A DNA stretch of 64,000 nt from Saxidomus purpurata (GCA_022818135.1 JAFMSR010000012.1:10573083-10637082); one strand, 5' to 3'. Shown: positions 13,461-25,670, counted from the first letter of the stretch. The notes: generated by a model not told the origin, from the letters alone. Program-made: numbers and translations.

Positions 13461-14164
13461 TGTGGGGATATGTAAATAACATTTGTTTATGCATTTAAGA
13501 AACGATTTTTTGTACCTCAATCGCAAAACGTGAATGACTTACTTCAACAAGCCGTGTGAAAGTTCGGTCCTTTATTATACACAGAACCAACAAATCGCGC
13601 CAAATAACTGATAATTATTTCAAGCAATACAAAGTAATAGTGCTAAACAATAGCTCAGAATTACTTAGAGACTAATGAAAATTAGAAGTCATTTAAAGGG
13701 TTGTTATGTTTATAGCTGTAAGTAAATACCAGGTTGTCCTATATAGCAAACGTCTGATATCAGACAGAAAGAGCAAGCGTTTCGCACACTATATTTGTTC
13801 TTTAGTAATGATAAGGCTTTAATTAATAGCCAAACCATTCAAGTGCGGAAATTGACATTTCTTCTGAAAAAGTTCTACCAAATAGCAATGACAATAGCAT
13901 TTAGGTACCGTTTTGAGCGTATAAACCCTTCAGAGATAAAAGGAAGCTGCAAAGTTTCCAGTTAATTATTAAACAAAACCATTTATTACACCGACAACAC
14001 TGACAAATAGGGAAAATTGAAAATCACATCTTAGTCTCTCCGCAATACGCAGTTGCCACCGTCTAAGACTGGTAAAAGACTGCTGAATATTTCACTGACT
14101 ATATATGTATCAAGTCATAAGAAATCATATCAACAAGTAATTGGAGTACTGCAAGCAAACCATT

Positions 14165-14576
14165 AGTCCCCTACCGGCTTAAAGCCTTCGTGAAAATATT
14201 TGTTTATAGAAGGATGAATTCTTGATTCTTTTCTAAAGATTTGGTATGTTAAGGGAGATAATTCAGAAATTTTAAAAGGAACAGTCATGAGCCTTTAATA
14301 TCACAAATCCACTCAATTTCTTCTACGTGTGTACGCTTCAATACTTTTACAGTTATACTCTGGTTAACAAAATTGAAGGCAGATGATTCAGACTAAGGTT
14401 ATTTAAGGTACTTTATCAGACGAAAAAATTAAACTATGCACAAACTGACAAGCATTTGCTGTTCTTTAGATATCGCTTGATCCTGTTTTCGAACAGACGG
14501 ATACCGGACGGACGGAATGACGGACAGACGACAGAGGGTAAACATAAAGCCCCTTCCGTGAAACCGGCAGGGGACT
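14165..14576. repeat. MITE-like element with short terminal inverted repeats
   Basis: The ends agtcccctaccgg (14,165) and ccggcaggggact (14,564) are inverted copies with one mismatch. The inside is non-coding, with a gacggacggaatgacggac stretch before the right end. It sits inside copy B of the duplication and is absent from copy A, so it inserted later. Confidence 0.6.
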
Positions 14577-15471
14577 TATAAAGTCAAAACAACTATTTTA
14601 TTCGAATGTGAACTAATATTTCTACGGCATTTTTCTCGGAACTTCCACGGTGTAAAACACGATGATCTATGATAATCATTGCTTAATTATCTTCTTTTTC
14701 TTGAAGAGTGGATCGGTTCCATGGGCAGTCTTAATTGTCTATTGGAGCATAATAACTGCTTGTAACTGAAAATTGCTTACAAGAAATAGCTAATCCCTTG
14801 CCAAGTGTTATAATTATACACGAGTAATGACTTTTACACTTAGTCTTGTGCTTAAAAAAGAAACATAAAAATCTAGCTCTATAAATGCCGTAAAAAGAAC
14901 TTGTTAACAATAGGTTCTTCGTTTAAATCTTGACATTTAAGCAATTTATGCACAAAAAAGTTTTTGTTTTTTTCATGCATTGACATACAGAATAAACATA
15001 TCACGCGGTGACTTATCGAAACAAAAGCAAGGTCCACACTTATATATGTATGACTGACGCAGAAAGCTTTTATCCGATAAGAAATAATATGTATATGCCA
15101 GATTCAAATATGCAGATGTAATGTTCTCGCATAAACAAATATCGTGGCATGTGTGATGGCAAACATAACTGACCTTGTTACACGCTGAACTATTATATTG
15201 AAACGTCAGTCAATTTCCATACACACTTGCAGACATAAAGCGTTTGGAAAGTATGATTATTGCGTTCAAGAAATTAACTTTAAATAAAGCAACAATCCAA
15301 TTAGCATAGAACAACAAAGGCATTCTTCAACATTTGGTGCAATGAATATAAAATAAATCAATTCAAATCACATGACTAGTCCATCGAATTGAAATAAAGT
15401 AGACGCATGCAAGAAACGTCCATGATAAAGAGAAAACTTTGCTATTCGGGCATTCTAGTAGTAAAACACAC

Positions 15472-15577
15472 CTCATTAGGCATATCCAAATGATATGGCG
15501 ACTGCGCTTCTTTCATAGATATGATTAATGTGTACCATAAATCAGCATTGAACATTCCCGGGACGACAATTTCATGT
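15472..15577 (-). CDS. Candidate internal exon, unknown protein (copy B)
   Basis: On the minus strand, an open block of 106 bases is bounded by an acceptor (ctgcctgtag) and a strong donor (AATGAG then gtgtgt). It encodes 35 residues after a one-base phase, running from HEIVVPGMFNADLWY to DMPNE. A diverged copy with both splice sites kept lies at 6,685-6,789. Between the copies the middle of the block (FNADLW to KEAQS) differs mostly at synonymous positions, as expected of once-coding DNA. I do not recognise the protein family. No flanking exon chain could be built, so it may be one exon of a gene spread over tens of kilobases, or a relic. Confidence 0.4.
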
Positions 15578-15639
15578 CTACAGGCAGAATTTATACTCTT
15601 TGTAGCAGCTCACCATACTTTTATACTTTTACAATTGTA

Positions 15640-15865
15640 TCGTATCGTATATTAGGGTTTTATCGTTGGTTCCGGTTTCCCAAATGACCAACGTCCCAAG
15701 AAGAGGTTAGTTATTTTAGGTTTCGGAGGAAAGTGCAAGATACAGAAAGCGTCCCGATTCCAGAGACACCCCTGGTTCTTACACATGCCAGGTGTATAGC
15801 AACCATACATGGGACCTCGGTTTTAGTCTCATCCGAAAGACTGTTAGTAATTTTAGTTGGTCAGC
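15640..15865 (-). mobile_element. SINE body, head missing
   Basis: Matches, in inverse orientation, the body at 51,032-51,240: cgttggttccgg, agttattttaggtttcgga, gattccagagacacc, and catgggacctcggtttta then ctcatccgaaagactg. The tRNA-like head present at 51 kb is missing. The 3' end carries a tcgtatcgtatat simple tract. Confidence 0.6.
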
Positions 15866-15984
15866 CTTTTACAATTTTCAGCTACACAGCAATTTATACA
15901 AAATAAAATTAATGCTTACATTACGTTCTCATATTGGAACATAACCTTTTTTTAATAATTGTGAAAACATATTGCAATGGTTTT

Positions 15985-16460
15985 AAAAACAAATCCTATA
16001 CAAAGTGACCCCCGGGCAGTGTCAATGATGACCCCTGGGACATGATTTTAACAAACTATTAAGTTGTCTACAAGACACTACTATTTAAGCTCTAGACATT
16101 GTGGTAACGGTCAAGATTTTTAAAGGTTTTCCTATATATGTCTATGTAAAACAAGTGACCCACTGGGCGAAGCCAATATAGACCCCAGGGGCATGGTTTG
16201 AACAAGCTTGGTACGGTCTACTAGACAATGCTGTATACTAAATATCTAAGAACCAGGCCTTGCAGTTTCAGAGGAAATGATTTTAAAGTTTTTCCTATCA
16301 TCTTATAGTAAGCCTATGTAAAATAAACTGATCTCCCTAGCAGGGTCAATTCTGATACATGGTTCATGATCTGAACAAATGTAGTAGAAGTCAACTTGGC
16401 AATGCTACATGTTAATCGATCCTAAAAGCTCACTCTGGGACAAAGTGCCAAGTGAGCTAA
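15985..16460. repeat. Copy of the ggtcaattttga repeat family
   Basis: Three diverged units with agtgacccccgggcag, ctctagacattgtggt and ctagacaatgctgtata. It ends in agctcactctgg / gccaagtgagcta, the foldback 3' end of this family. Confidence 0.6.
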
Positions 16461-17560
16461 TCAAACCTCCAAATGACAACTGTTTACAAAGGTGGACTCA
16501 AAACAGACTCCCTTCACAGACACTTGCACTATGATATGCAAGCAAAATTCCGCTCCGAAGTAACAATTTCCGATATGTCAATTGTTTTCGTCATGTTAAT
16601 GAACTGTGAAATAATGGCTCTAAAATACTAGGGTTAACGGCAAACAAAACGGAAATAAGCCAGTCATCAATGTCTGTATAACAGAGATATATAGATGTGT
16701 AACATGCGGGATTGTAAGATGTTTATCTATTTATATCTGTAAAATATAATGACTTATAGAAGACGACCTTATCCACATCAGCGGACATTTATCCGACAGA
16801 AATACTAGAATTTAAAGTTGCAGTCATTAGATTGTAAAAGCAAATACAATATCTTATATTTGATAATGGTCTAAACAAAGATGTCTGTGAATAAAACATG
16901 ACTGTGTCAGTCTCACAGTCATAAAATATAAAGCGCTATTTTGGTACGTACCAAATCCGTCATAATTCAACTAAGAATACATCTAACATTTACCCAATTA
17001 AAGTTCTAAAATTCTAAAATTTATTAACATTCTCTACGGCAAATTAAAACAATAGTTTTCATTTCATTTTGCAAACAATATAAGGTAAAATACTAAATTT
17101 TCGAGTGCTAACCACAGACAGTCCCAAGGGCGATAAACTGGCGTTTGGCGCAAAGGCAAAACCTATCGATTATCACAATGTTAAATACAACAAACAAAGA
17201 ACTCATATATGACGATAACATGTACCAAATACTACCAACAGTCAATGTAAATACACAAACAGTCGAATTACCAAGTTTCATACGAATGTTTTTGTTATGA
17301 AAAATTACACTTGAATTTTTTAAAAATTAAGTCCTAAGTCCTAAACTTGGAATAACTTTCTGCGGGGATTCTAAATCGATGTTTCAAAGTTTATCTTAAT
17401 GACTGTCAATGATCATTACTTGAAAGCACTGCCACATTCATTAATCAAATTCCAGCGTATCAGACAAATTTAACATCTGAAGAACATTAAACGTCAAACA
17501 TTTTGAGATAATGGTTACATGATAAACGTTTTTTTCTGAATATTCAATGTAAAGTTATTT
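16461..17560. other. Non-coding DNA, nothing recognised
   Basis: AT-rich sequence with no frame above 60 codons and no clear repeat structure. Confidence 0.45.
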
Positions 17561-17826
17561 TACATAGTTTACATAGTTTACACAGTTTACATAGTTTATA
17601 GTTTATACTAATTTATTTATTCTCGATTGCGAAATAAGTTCTCACAACATATATTAATCGCTCTCGAGACTCATTCCAGATGGAATTAACCTCGAAGGAC
17701 AGCCGCAATGTGTAATTATTTGTGTCTTGCATAAGGACACTACCCACATGGCGATGGTACGGATCGAAACTGGGGCCCTTCGATCCTGAGGCGAACGCGC
17801 TACCACTGCGCCATGGCGGCTCTACA
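17560..17826 (-). mobile_element. tRNA-derived SINE
   Basis: Read on the minus strand: a tRNA-like head at 17,750-17,826 with A box tggcgcagtggtagcgcg and B box gtttcgatccg, then a body with gtagtgtccttatgcaagac, then a simple tail of repeated catagtttaca (17,560-17,605). The acceptor-stem halves do not pair, so it is not a functional tRNA. The body recurs at 28,905-28,990. Confidence 0.7.
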
Positions 17827-18479
17827 AATTCACTTATGTTTTATAAAAAACAAACTATAATTCATTTCTCAGACTCAGATATATTTGAGCAATGATGATT
17901 TAATTCTTGAACAAGAGCTGATGAAGGCATGCTCGACTATTTGCTCTGTTTTGTTTGTGAAAGATAAGTGTTTCTTTCAGAAAGTCTTGTAACACAATAT
18001 GTCCATGAAAGTAGCGAGACAATGCTACATAACGAATATTTAAGCTCTTTTCGTTACGCGTTTGAGAAAAGAATTCTTACACATGTATGTGTTCATTCCC
18101 CTAAATGGCTGATGTTATTGAAAATATAACTAAATATAACTGATGGATTTTCAATCTAAAATAGTTTCCCTTCATTCAATAGGAATGAAACTGTATAGTC
18201 CAAAGAGCTCTTCTTTAAACATATGAGTTCATGGATAGAGTAATGATAGACCTGTGTTCTATTTAACCTTCAACAGGGTTGATAAATATATTCACCTTTC
18301 TATCATACGGTGGTCGCTTTTTAACTGAAAAGCTTTGTCAATTACCACTTTTTAGGTTTGCAATATCATTAAAAAATATTATCCACTACAGTATGTATTA
18401 TACCATGTACTTTTTATCTAAAAAGCAACATTAGGCATATTTTTCGTAAAATTTTCGGTCAATTTTTCATCTTTCTTAG

Positions 18480-19045
18480 TAATAACTAGGCATGGTGCTT
18501 ATCACTTTTGTGAAGTATCATTAAATTCTGACCAGGTGTTTTGGAGATTTAGCGTCAAAAATATTTTACTATCTCGAGCCCCTGTGATCTTGATCTTTGA
18601 CCTGGTGACCCGAAACATGGACCTTGCACAACTAGGCATCGTACTTACGACTTCTGTACAGTATCATTTAATTCTGACCAGAGGTTTTGGAGATTTAGCA
18701 TCCACAAGATTTTACTAGCTCCAGCCCCTTTGACCTTTGGCCTAGTGAACCGAATCATTAACCATGCATAACTAGGCAATGCACTTTTCACTTCTTTGAA
18801 GTATCATTAAATTCTAACAAGGGGTTTTGGAGATTTAGTGTCCACAAGACTTTACTATCTCGAGCCCATGTGACTTTGACCTTTGACCTAGAGACCCGAA
18901 ACATGGACCATGAACAACTAAATATTGTATTTGTATTGTGCTTGTATTGTCCAAAACATTTCGTCTACATACAGACACACAGACGGACAGACCCACAGAC
19001 CAGCTAAATACAGTATACCCCCTCTTTATATTTTGTGTTCGGGGG
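18480..19045. repeat. Tandem repeat, unit 140-147 bp, four copies
   Basis: The string actaggcat or a variant recurs at 18,484, 18,631, 18,771 and 18,917, with ggttttggagatttag and gaccttgatctttgacct in each unit. It ends with cagacggacag motifs and agctaaatacagtatacc. Confidence 0.7.
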
Positions 19046-19079
19046 ATATAAATATGAGTGTCACTTTAAACGGTAATAT

Positions 19080-20290
19080 TACTAAACAAGAGCACCGCCT
19101 ACGGGTGCCTGACGCTCGTCTGATTTTATCCTTTTATGGTTTATTTATTACCATTTTATTTAAGTAACAGTATCCTTGACCCCGAAACACAATCCCACAA
19201 AACGTTTTCATAATAATTACTAGACATAAGTTTGGTCACAATTATTCAACTGCAACTAAAGATATTGTGTTTTCCCATTTTTCTATTTTTAGAAAAAAAT
19301 CCCGAGCTTTGACTCCATGAGCCCCAAACACAATCCCAATAAAAGTCTTCATTTATATATATTACACACTTAATAATTTAGTTACGTTATGTCAGTTGTA
19401 ACTAAAGATATTGAACATATTATTGTTTTTCTATTTTTAGTTACAGTGACCTTGACAATGACCCCAGGAGCCCCAAAACACAACCCCATTAAAGATCTTC
19501 TTAAATACTTACTACAAACGAAAGTTGGTTACATTATGTCAACTGTAACTAAAGATATTGAATATATTACGGTTTTCCTATTTTTAGTAACAGTGACCTT
19601 GACCCCAGCAGCCCCAAAACACAATCCAATTTAAAAAATATTCATAAATACTTCCTATACACTAAGTTTGGTTGCATTATGTTCACTATTACAAAAATAT
19701 TGTGTGTGTGAAACTTTCTAAGTTAAGAAGGGGCAATAACCCAGTCAAAATAAATGACAGGGTTATGTAACTTGTAAAATTCTTCCTTCATTCTATTGTA
19801 CATTTGATAGTGAACAGGTATTCCAACTTTCAAAGTGATAGCTTTGATAGTTTGCATGTAACTGACCTAAACGCAAAACTTAAAAAATCAGACCAAAAAA
19901 ACCTTCAAAGTCCAAAAATATTAAAATATTCCCCCCAAATGTAAAACTCAAAACCCCGTTTGATATGTTGAAGTACATTATCCATTTATTGTTTGTGAAA
20001 AATTTGAAATCAATCTAACAAAAAATGAAGAAGCTATGTCCAATTCTCAAAATCAACCAAAATCAATCAAAATTCATGTTTTTTACCCAAAAAAACAGGT
20101 CAGACTCAGCATCTTTAGCATACAATGTGAAGAAGGATATTAGATGAACAAGCTTTCCAAGTTTCAAAAGTGATAGCTTTGATAGTTTCCATGTAAGTGA
20201 CCTAAACGCAAAACTTAACCAACGCCGACGACAACGACGACAACGACGAAGACGACGACGACGACAATCAAGTGACGACAATAGCTCGTC
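19080..20290. repeat. Dispersed element with internal tandem units
   Basis: Begins aacaagagcaccgcctacgg and gacgctcgtctgatttta. Four units of about 140 bp follow, with gccccaaaacacaatccc and ctgtaactaaagatattg, then a second array with caagctttccaagttt-like strings. It ends in an (acg/gac) run at 20,225-20,268. A 5' fragment (cgggtgctggacgctcgtct) lies at 47,443. Two overlapping plus frames here are repeat by-products. Confidence 0.6.
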
Positions 20291-20389
20291 ATTTTTTTCA
20301 AAAATCAGACAAGCTAATAAAACAGGTTTTATCCACACCTTTGCCCATGATGAAACAAAACCAAGATCATGCGTCCATAAACCTTTTCT

Positions 20390-20705
20390 TCAAATTTGTT
20401 AATAATTGTTCAATACAAATGTAAATGCAGCCTCAATAGTGTAAACAAGGTCAAATATTGCAAATCTTAATATATCAGGGGCAAACATTCTGTAAGTATA
20501 AGGCTGATCTGACTTAACTTAATTGAGATATTATACTTACACAAATTATATCCGTATTTGGTAATAATTGTTCAACTAATGTAGATTCAAGAATTTTAAC
20601 AAGGTCAAATGCAAGTTTTGCTCTATCAGTGGCAACATTTCTAGAGGTCCTGCTCAGATGTATTCCAATAATCGCACTTGACCCGGATCTTGCGGCCACA
20701 TTCAT
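20390..20705. repeat. Two-copy direct repeat, about 162 bp
   Basis: taataattgttcaa recurs at 20,400 and 20,562, followed in both by aacaaggtcaaat and a tatcagtggcaacatt-like string. Divergence is moderate. The segment continues to a cctgaaagatcactcac end resembling the foldback ends of other families. Confidence 0.45.
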
Positions 20706-21740
20706 TGTAATTAAGTTTATAAGGATGCTCCAGGAATTTGGATGCTAGACTATTAACGAACGTATTGTTGACGATGGACAACGGATATTCATCGATCCTG
20801 AAAGATCACTCACAGCAAATGTCTCAGATGCGGAAAAAACATTAAACAGATCAATATGCTACCTGATCCACTTACTTATAGTATAAACCACATCAAACCA
20901 GGAAGTTATGATATCTTCAAACATACCCTCCCTCGTGACATTAAAACACGCACTAACATTACTGAACGTTACATAATTGTAATAATCAAGGACTTCTGTT
21001 CACATAATAAAGTTTCCTTTTTTAACCTGTACACGCAAATTAAGCCTTTTATTAACCTTGCTTAATGGTTTTCGTGATATTCCTGAAGAATGTCATTTGT
21101 TGAACGCATCTTAAAATGCCAATATAAACCGCTGATTTCGCAAAGAGCATTCGTTAGATATTTTCCCACTTTAATTGAAGCCGTTTGTCATATCAATCAA
21201 TTTGAGATTCAATTTTTGGTACCAATCACGTTCATTTTTCCAACAGAGAGTCTCATCAAAACCGTAATGATTCAACTAAGAAAGGTTCGGATCGTGTCTA
21301 AGTCAAATAAACATCATCTGTCTTTTACACAACGTGCATGTTCTATTTTTCAACAGAAATTCTAAATAAGGTGTTCCGGCAATAACATATATGTATAACA
21401 AGCATTGTAAAAATATTCACAATTTGCTATAAAAATTAAGATTACAATGTGCATGTAATCTGTACTTTTTGTGAAGGACAAATTAGCCACACTAGACAGC
21501 ACTTCTGGCATATGCACTTTTCAAACAATATGCATGAAGACATCGGTTATTAATAAATTGTACATGTAATAGCTTTTTTGGTTCTACAGACACGCATATT
21601 ATCACACAATTTTTTCACATGTTTTCATTGAATAAAAGATTATCTACTTGATGAAAGATATTCGCAAACATTCTTCCGCTTTCAGAATTCAATCAGCGCT
21701 TGTCCATTTTCTTTCTATTTTGGAATAGGAAAACATTCTC

Positions 21741-21822
21741 TCAGATATGCAAAGGAAACACCAGGAGATTTGAATCAACAAACAATAATGATTGTGTCGC
21801 ATTATCAAAATAAACAATTGGC
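21741..21822 (-). CDS. Weak candidate exon, unknown protein (copy B)
   Basis: After a minus-strand acceptor (gtgctag), one phase base and 26 open codons run from PIVYFDNATQSLLFVD to VFPLHI, then TGA. The TGA is shared with the copy at 8,274-8,354, so this could be a terminal exon. Differences between copies show no clear excess at third positions, so selection is not evident. Another frame on the same strand is open for 69 codons (21,689-21,898) but its counterpart in copy A is not. Confidence 0.18.
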
Positions 21823-22202
21823 CTAGCACGGTTGTAAAAAGCGGAAAAGCCGGTTCATGGAAATGAGTATAGAAGTTATTTTGCTTCCGTGATTTCATAT
21901 ATTGTAATGTTATTTATTCTAAGGATTTTGATGGCCACGCTTAATACAAGTAATAGTATGTACAGAAATGAAAAGGAATAAAAACAAGCACATTTATATT
22001 CCAAAACTATCAAATATTTGCACGACAGACAAAATTACTAAAATATATGTTGTTTGTTGGTGGCATATTTCTACCGTAAGTGAATCATCTTACGCGTATC
22101 ATAATTATCTATTAAATCACTAAATATCTGCGAATTGTATCAGATTAGCTAGTTACATATTCGCATACTCTTTCCGAGTAAGATAAATATCTTAACACGA
22201 AT

Positions 22203-22490
22203 GTGTGTCTGTAAGTGCCAAGAAATGGCATTACTTAACCTATCGTTTGCGAATTTTTAAACACTTAATTATCTGTATGTGACTTCTTAAGTTAGGTAGC
22301 GAAGTGGTTAACTAGATAACGATTCGCAAACTTTAAAAAAGATAAAACAATCACGAACAGTAATTAAACAACTACATGTAGTTAACAATTCGCAAAACTT
22401 ATCTGGGTAACTAGTTGCAGGCCAGTTCGCGAACGTTGGATAATTATCTTACTGTAAAACAAGTCTGCACTAACAGACACTCTAAGTATT
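22203..22490. repeat. MITE-like element with tgtctgtaagtgcc-type ends
   Basis: The left end gtgtctgtaagtgcc and right end gcactaacagacact are inverted copies. The inside is rich in ttcgcaaa and taactagtt strings. A related half copy ends at 23,585 (gggcactcacagacactc) and shares agttatctag and ctagttagcaattc. Confidence 0.5.
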
Positions 22491-22666
22491 AAGACATTTG
22501 CCAATTGTCAACTAGTTTTCTAACGCAGTACCGATGTAACGTCGTTTCTGATTGGTGACGTCGTTTAAATTTGCGACTATTAAATAACGTATATATAGTC
22601 GCAAACTTCGTTTTAATTATCGCATTTAGACACATTGTGCGTTAGAAAAGGGATAACTATTTAGTG

Positions 22667-22797
22667 ATTTTGATATTTGCGACCGTATATACGGTTTTAA
22701 TGGTCGCAAACAGTTTTAACAGCTCCGGCTAACGCCGTCGCCGTTAAAAATATTTGCAACCATTAAAAACCGTATATACAGTCGCAAATATCAAAAT
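22667..22797. repeat. Long hairpin with cgtatatacggt arms
   Basis: Left arm 22,667-22,710 and right arm 22,753-22,797 are near-perfect inverted copies (attttgatatttgcgaccg against agtcgcaaatatcaaaat). The loop is GC-rich (cagctccggctaacgccgtc). Weaker pairing continues outward for about 50 bases on each side. Confidence 0.7.
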
Positions 22798-23419
22798 TAC
22801 AAAACAGTTATTCCTATAATATACTTAATGTTCGCAATTTGTTTTACAGTAAGTGTTAAATAGTTATCTAGAAACTGTTGTGGCACATAACCACTTACAT
22901 TCCATATTAAGTTTAGCGTTAATAATGGAGGACATATCACATGATTATTTTGCAAGTTAAAAATTTGAATATATACATGAAACCAGATATGGTATATCTT
23001 ATTTACACAAAATCTTGCTGGTAAGTGCCATAAAAGTGCCTAAATTTAATAAGTAGAAATCTTTGACGATACCAGCTATCTATTTATGGATTATTTATTT
23101 GGATGACTTTTCTTTTGATCCTAGAGCAGTTGTAGAGAAGAAGTACACTTAACCGATATTAGAAACGCAAAGATTTCCACTGTTGAACATTTTTATTTGA
23201 ATGACGCTATTGTTTTATTTCTATTTAAGTCATTTTTTGCGATGGATTATTGAAACTTTTACAAAAATTCAATTCTATATTGTTTTTGCTGTGTATGAAA
23301 TTTGAGTAAATTTGATACATATGTACACGATAACACTGTTAAAATAAATATTTTGCCACTTTTGCGTTTCTAAACCTGTTGAGTGTACTGAACCATGTCA
23401 CGTGCTGTTGGTCTACACT

Positions 23420-23590
23420 AATTAACAATTCTTAAATGTAAGATAAACAATAGTACAATCAATTCGCAAACAGTAACTAGACAACTAGCTAGCAATCGCG
23501 AAAGTTATCTAGGAAACTAGTTAGCAATTCACGACGATGGCTAATTTTCTTACAAACAATGGGCACTCACAGACACTCAACGTCCCATGA
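23420..23590. repeat. Partial copy of the 22.2-kb MITE-like element
   Basis: Contains ttcgcaaacagtaactag, ctagttagcaattc and the terminal gggcactcacagacactc, matching the right half of 22,203-22,490. Confidence 0.45.
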
Positions 23591-23599
23591 AACAGTTTA

Positions 23600-24870
23600 G
23601 ATTCTCAACAGCAAAAACGAGTTTATCAGACTTGATATCTAAAGGGAAGTTACGATACATTCAGTTTTATATTAAAATGTTGTGTTGTTCTTCATAGCTT
23701 TTAGTGTAAACAAACCATCGAAAACTTGAAAAGATTATTTTACAAAACAATTATTTATTTTTTTGATATTCTTTCTACTTTATTGCATAGAAGAAAATGC
23801 AAATACGAGAAAGCAAACATAACAAAATTAACCATTTCATTTATAGAAACCATTGCGCTATATCGAACAAATCAAATTCTTGCTACGGAGAGAATATACT
23901 GCTTTGTTTTCAGCTATATACAGAAATTACAGTCAAAACCTGCGTGAAAAATACATGTAAAACAAGTTCACTATGTGACCTAGAAAAACGCAACATTTAA
24001 GTATTATTTTGAAAATACTAGCAACGATTAAATGAACAAAGAAAGTACTGCACTCTCATTCACTATCTACTAAAACAAACAATATTTTACCCTAATATAC
24101 AAAAAAGAAACATCTGGCAGCATAAACAATGTTATTGGAATATTATATGTTTATTTTCTGCCCGATTGCCATTTGGCAAAAATAATCGGCACTAATAAAC
24201 GATTATATATACATTATATACAGGCAGTAACAAGATAGAAATAATTACTTGAAGCTGTATAAACAACTAGCACCAACCTTTTTACATGTCAGAACCATGC
24301 TTTGTTTTTGATAAAGGGGGATTATTTTTGTTGCTTCATTTCAAGTGATTGATTGTACTACACATATAACTATTACCGGAAACATGGTGGGTCAAATACT
24401 GAACAGTCACTTATGAGACAGAAAAAGAAATTGCCTTCCCGAGTTTCATTATGGAATAAAATATCACAATTGCTTTACTGACTTTTCATAAAAAGATGAA
24501 GGGTGAATAAGCTTAAAGGCCATATCGGTTTCATGTCGCTCACAAAGGTTCCATTGCAGGCTCTGGACAACTTACCATTGGGTTGTCATACATAATATTT
24601 AGAGTCAAGTTCCGATTAAACATACAATAACGAGTTTCTTAAGGAAACCTGGTCTTTGATTTCCAACATGAATATATATTTGTACTTTCTAAATGCATAT
24701 AATGATCATTACATACCTCCTCTACAACCAGCAAAGTTTTAAGTGAGTCTATCTATTAAATTAAAATTTGTAATAATCTAATGACAACAAAGATTTATGA
24801 GATAAAAATATTTGTAAATCTAACCAACGGTGTTTGTGAGAAAGACTTTTTTCAGTTTATTATTTTCACA
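23600..24870. other. Non-coding DNA, nothing recognised
   Basis: Two overlapping plus frames of 73 and 67 codons (23,726-24,000) show no domain, signal or conserved copy. Confidence 0.4.
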
Positions 24871-24879
24871 AGTCTGTAA

Positions 24880-25280
24880 CTATCTTCGCCCTCTGACAGA
24901 GTTTGCTATATGCACAAGTTTATAACTAATTACGCCCTCTGACAGACTTTGCTATATGCAAAAGCTGGAAACTAACTTCGCCCTCTGACAGAGTCTCCTA
25001 TATGCACAACTGGGTAGCTATTTTTGCCCTCAAGCAGAGTTGCTATATGCATTTTAAGTGGGTAACTAACTTCGCCCTCTGACAAAGTTTACTATATGTA
25101 CAACTGGGTAGCTATCTTTGCCCTCTGGCAGAGTTGCTATATGCATTTTAAGTGGGTAACTAACTTCGCCCTCTGACAAAGTTTACTATATGCACAAATG
25201 AGTAATGACCTTCGCACTCTGAAGGGGTTTACTTTATGCAGAAGTAGATAACGAATTTCGCCCTCTGACAGACATGGATT
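24880..25280. repeat. Tandem array, 46-bp unit, nine copies
   Basis: The string cgccctctgacagag or a variant recurs at 24,888, 24,933, 24,979, 25,025, 25,073, 25,119, 25,168, 25,213 and 25,259, each with gctatatgcacaa and a ggtaactaac-like linker. Spacing is 45-49 bases. Units 4-5 and 6-7 match as pairs (about 94 bp), so a dimer was copied. Confidence 0.85.
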
Positions 25281-25339
25281 TCGATAAATCAACATTTCTT
25301 GAACACTTTTCTTAAAATTGAAAGGAGCCATATTAAAAA

Positions 25340-25670
25340 GAAATCATTAACCGATTAACCTTCTCCTGCCTAGTTGTTGAAGGGACGTCATGGTGGTAAA
25401 CACGTTTTCGAAATTTCAATCTAATATCTCAAATAAATGTTGAAGTCAAAAGGGGGTATGAAAAACTTAACCGAGATTCTAAATAGGAAAGAGCCTTATT
25501 TCAAAATCAAAACCTTCTCTTCTCAGTTCATGGAGATAATGATGGGAAATAAGAAATGTACGTTTCAAAGAAATATCTGTAATTTGGTTTTATGATAAAG
25601 TGGGATGGTACGGAAAACTTAACTAATGTGCGACACCAATTCCGACGCTGGAGCGAATAGGATAGTTACA
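25340..25670. repeat. 3' fragment of the 1,988-2,957 element family
   Basis: Shares aaccttctcctgcc, ggtatgaaaaacttaacc, ggatggtacggaaaactt and the gcgacaccaattccgacgc end region with the copy at 2 kb. Confidence 0.55.

Larger units (their letters stand above)
11760..21900. repeat. Segmental duplication, copy B
   Basis: Direct-orientation partner of 1,690-8,440, longer because of inserted repeats: a foldback at 12,010-12,277, a 14,165-14,576 inverted-repeat element, SINE bodies at 15,640 and 17,610, and about 4 kb of tandem-structured repeats between 16.0 and 20.8 kb. All nine anchors keep order and orientation. Confidence 0.75.

Noticed and set aside
21090..21365. 91-codon plus frame
   Set aside because: The matching part of copy A (7,700-7,990) has a stop early in the same frame, so no constraint is visible.
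24880..25280. Regularly spaced repeats resembling a CRISPR array
   Set aside because: The intervening sequence is itself repeated and the host is eukaryotic; it is a tandem satellite.
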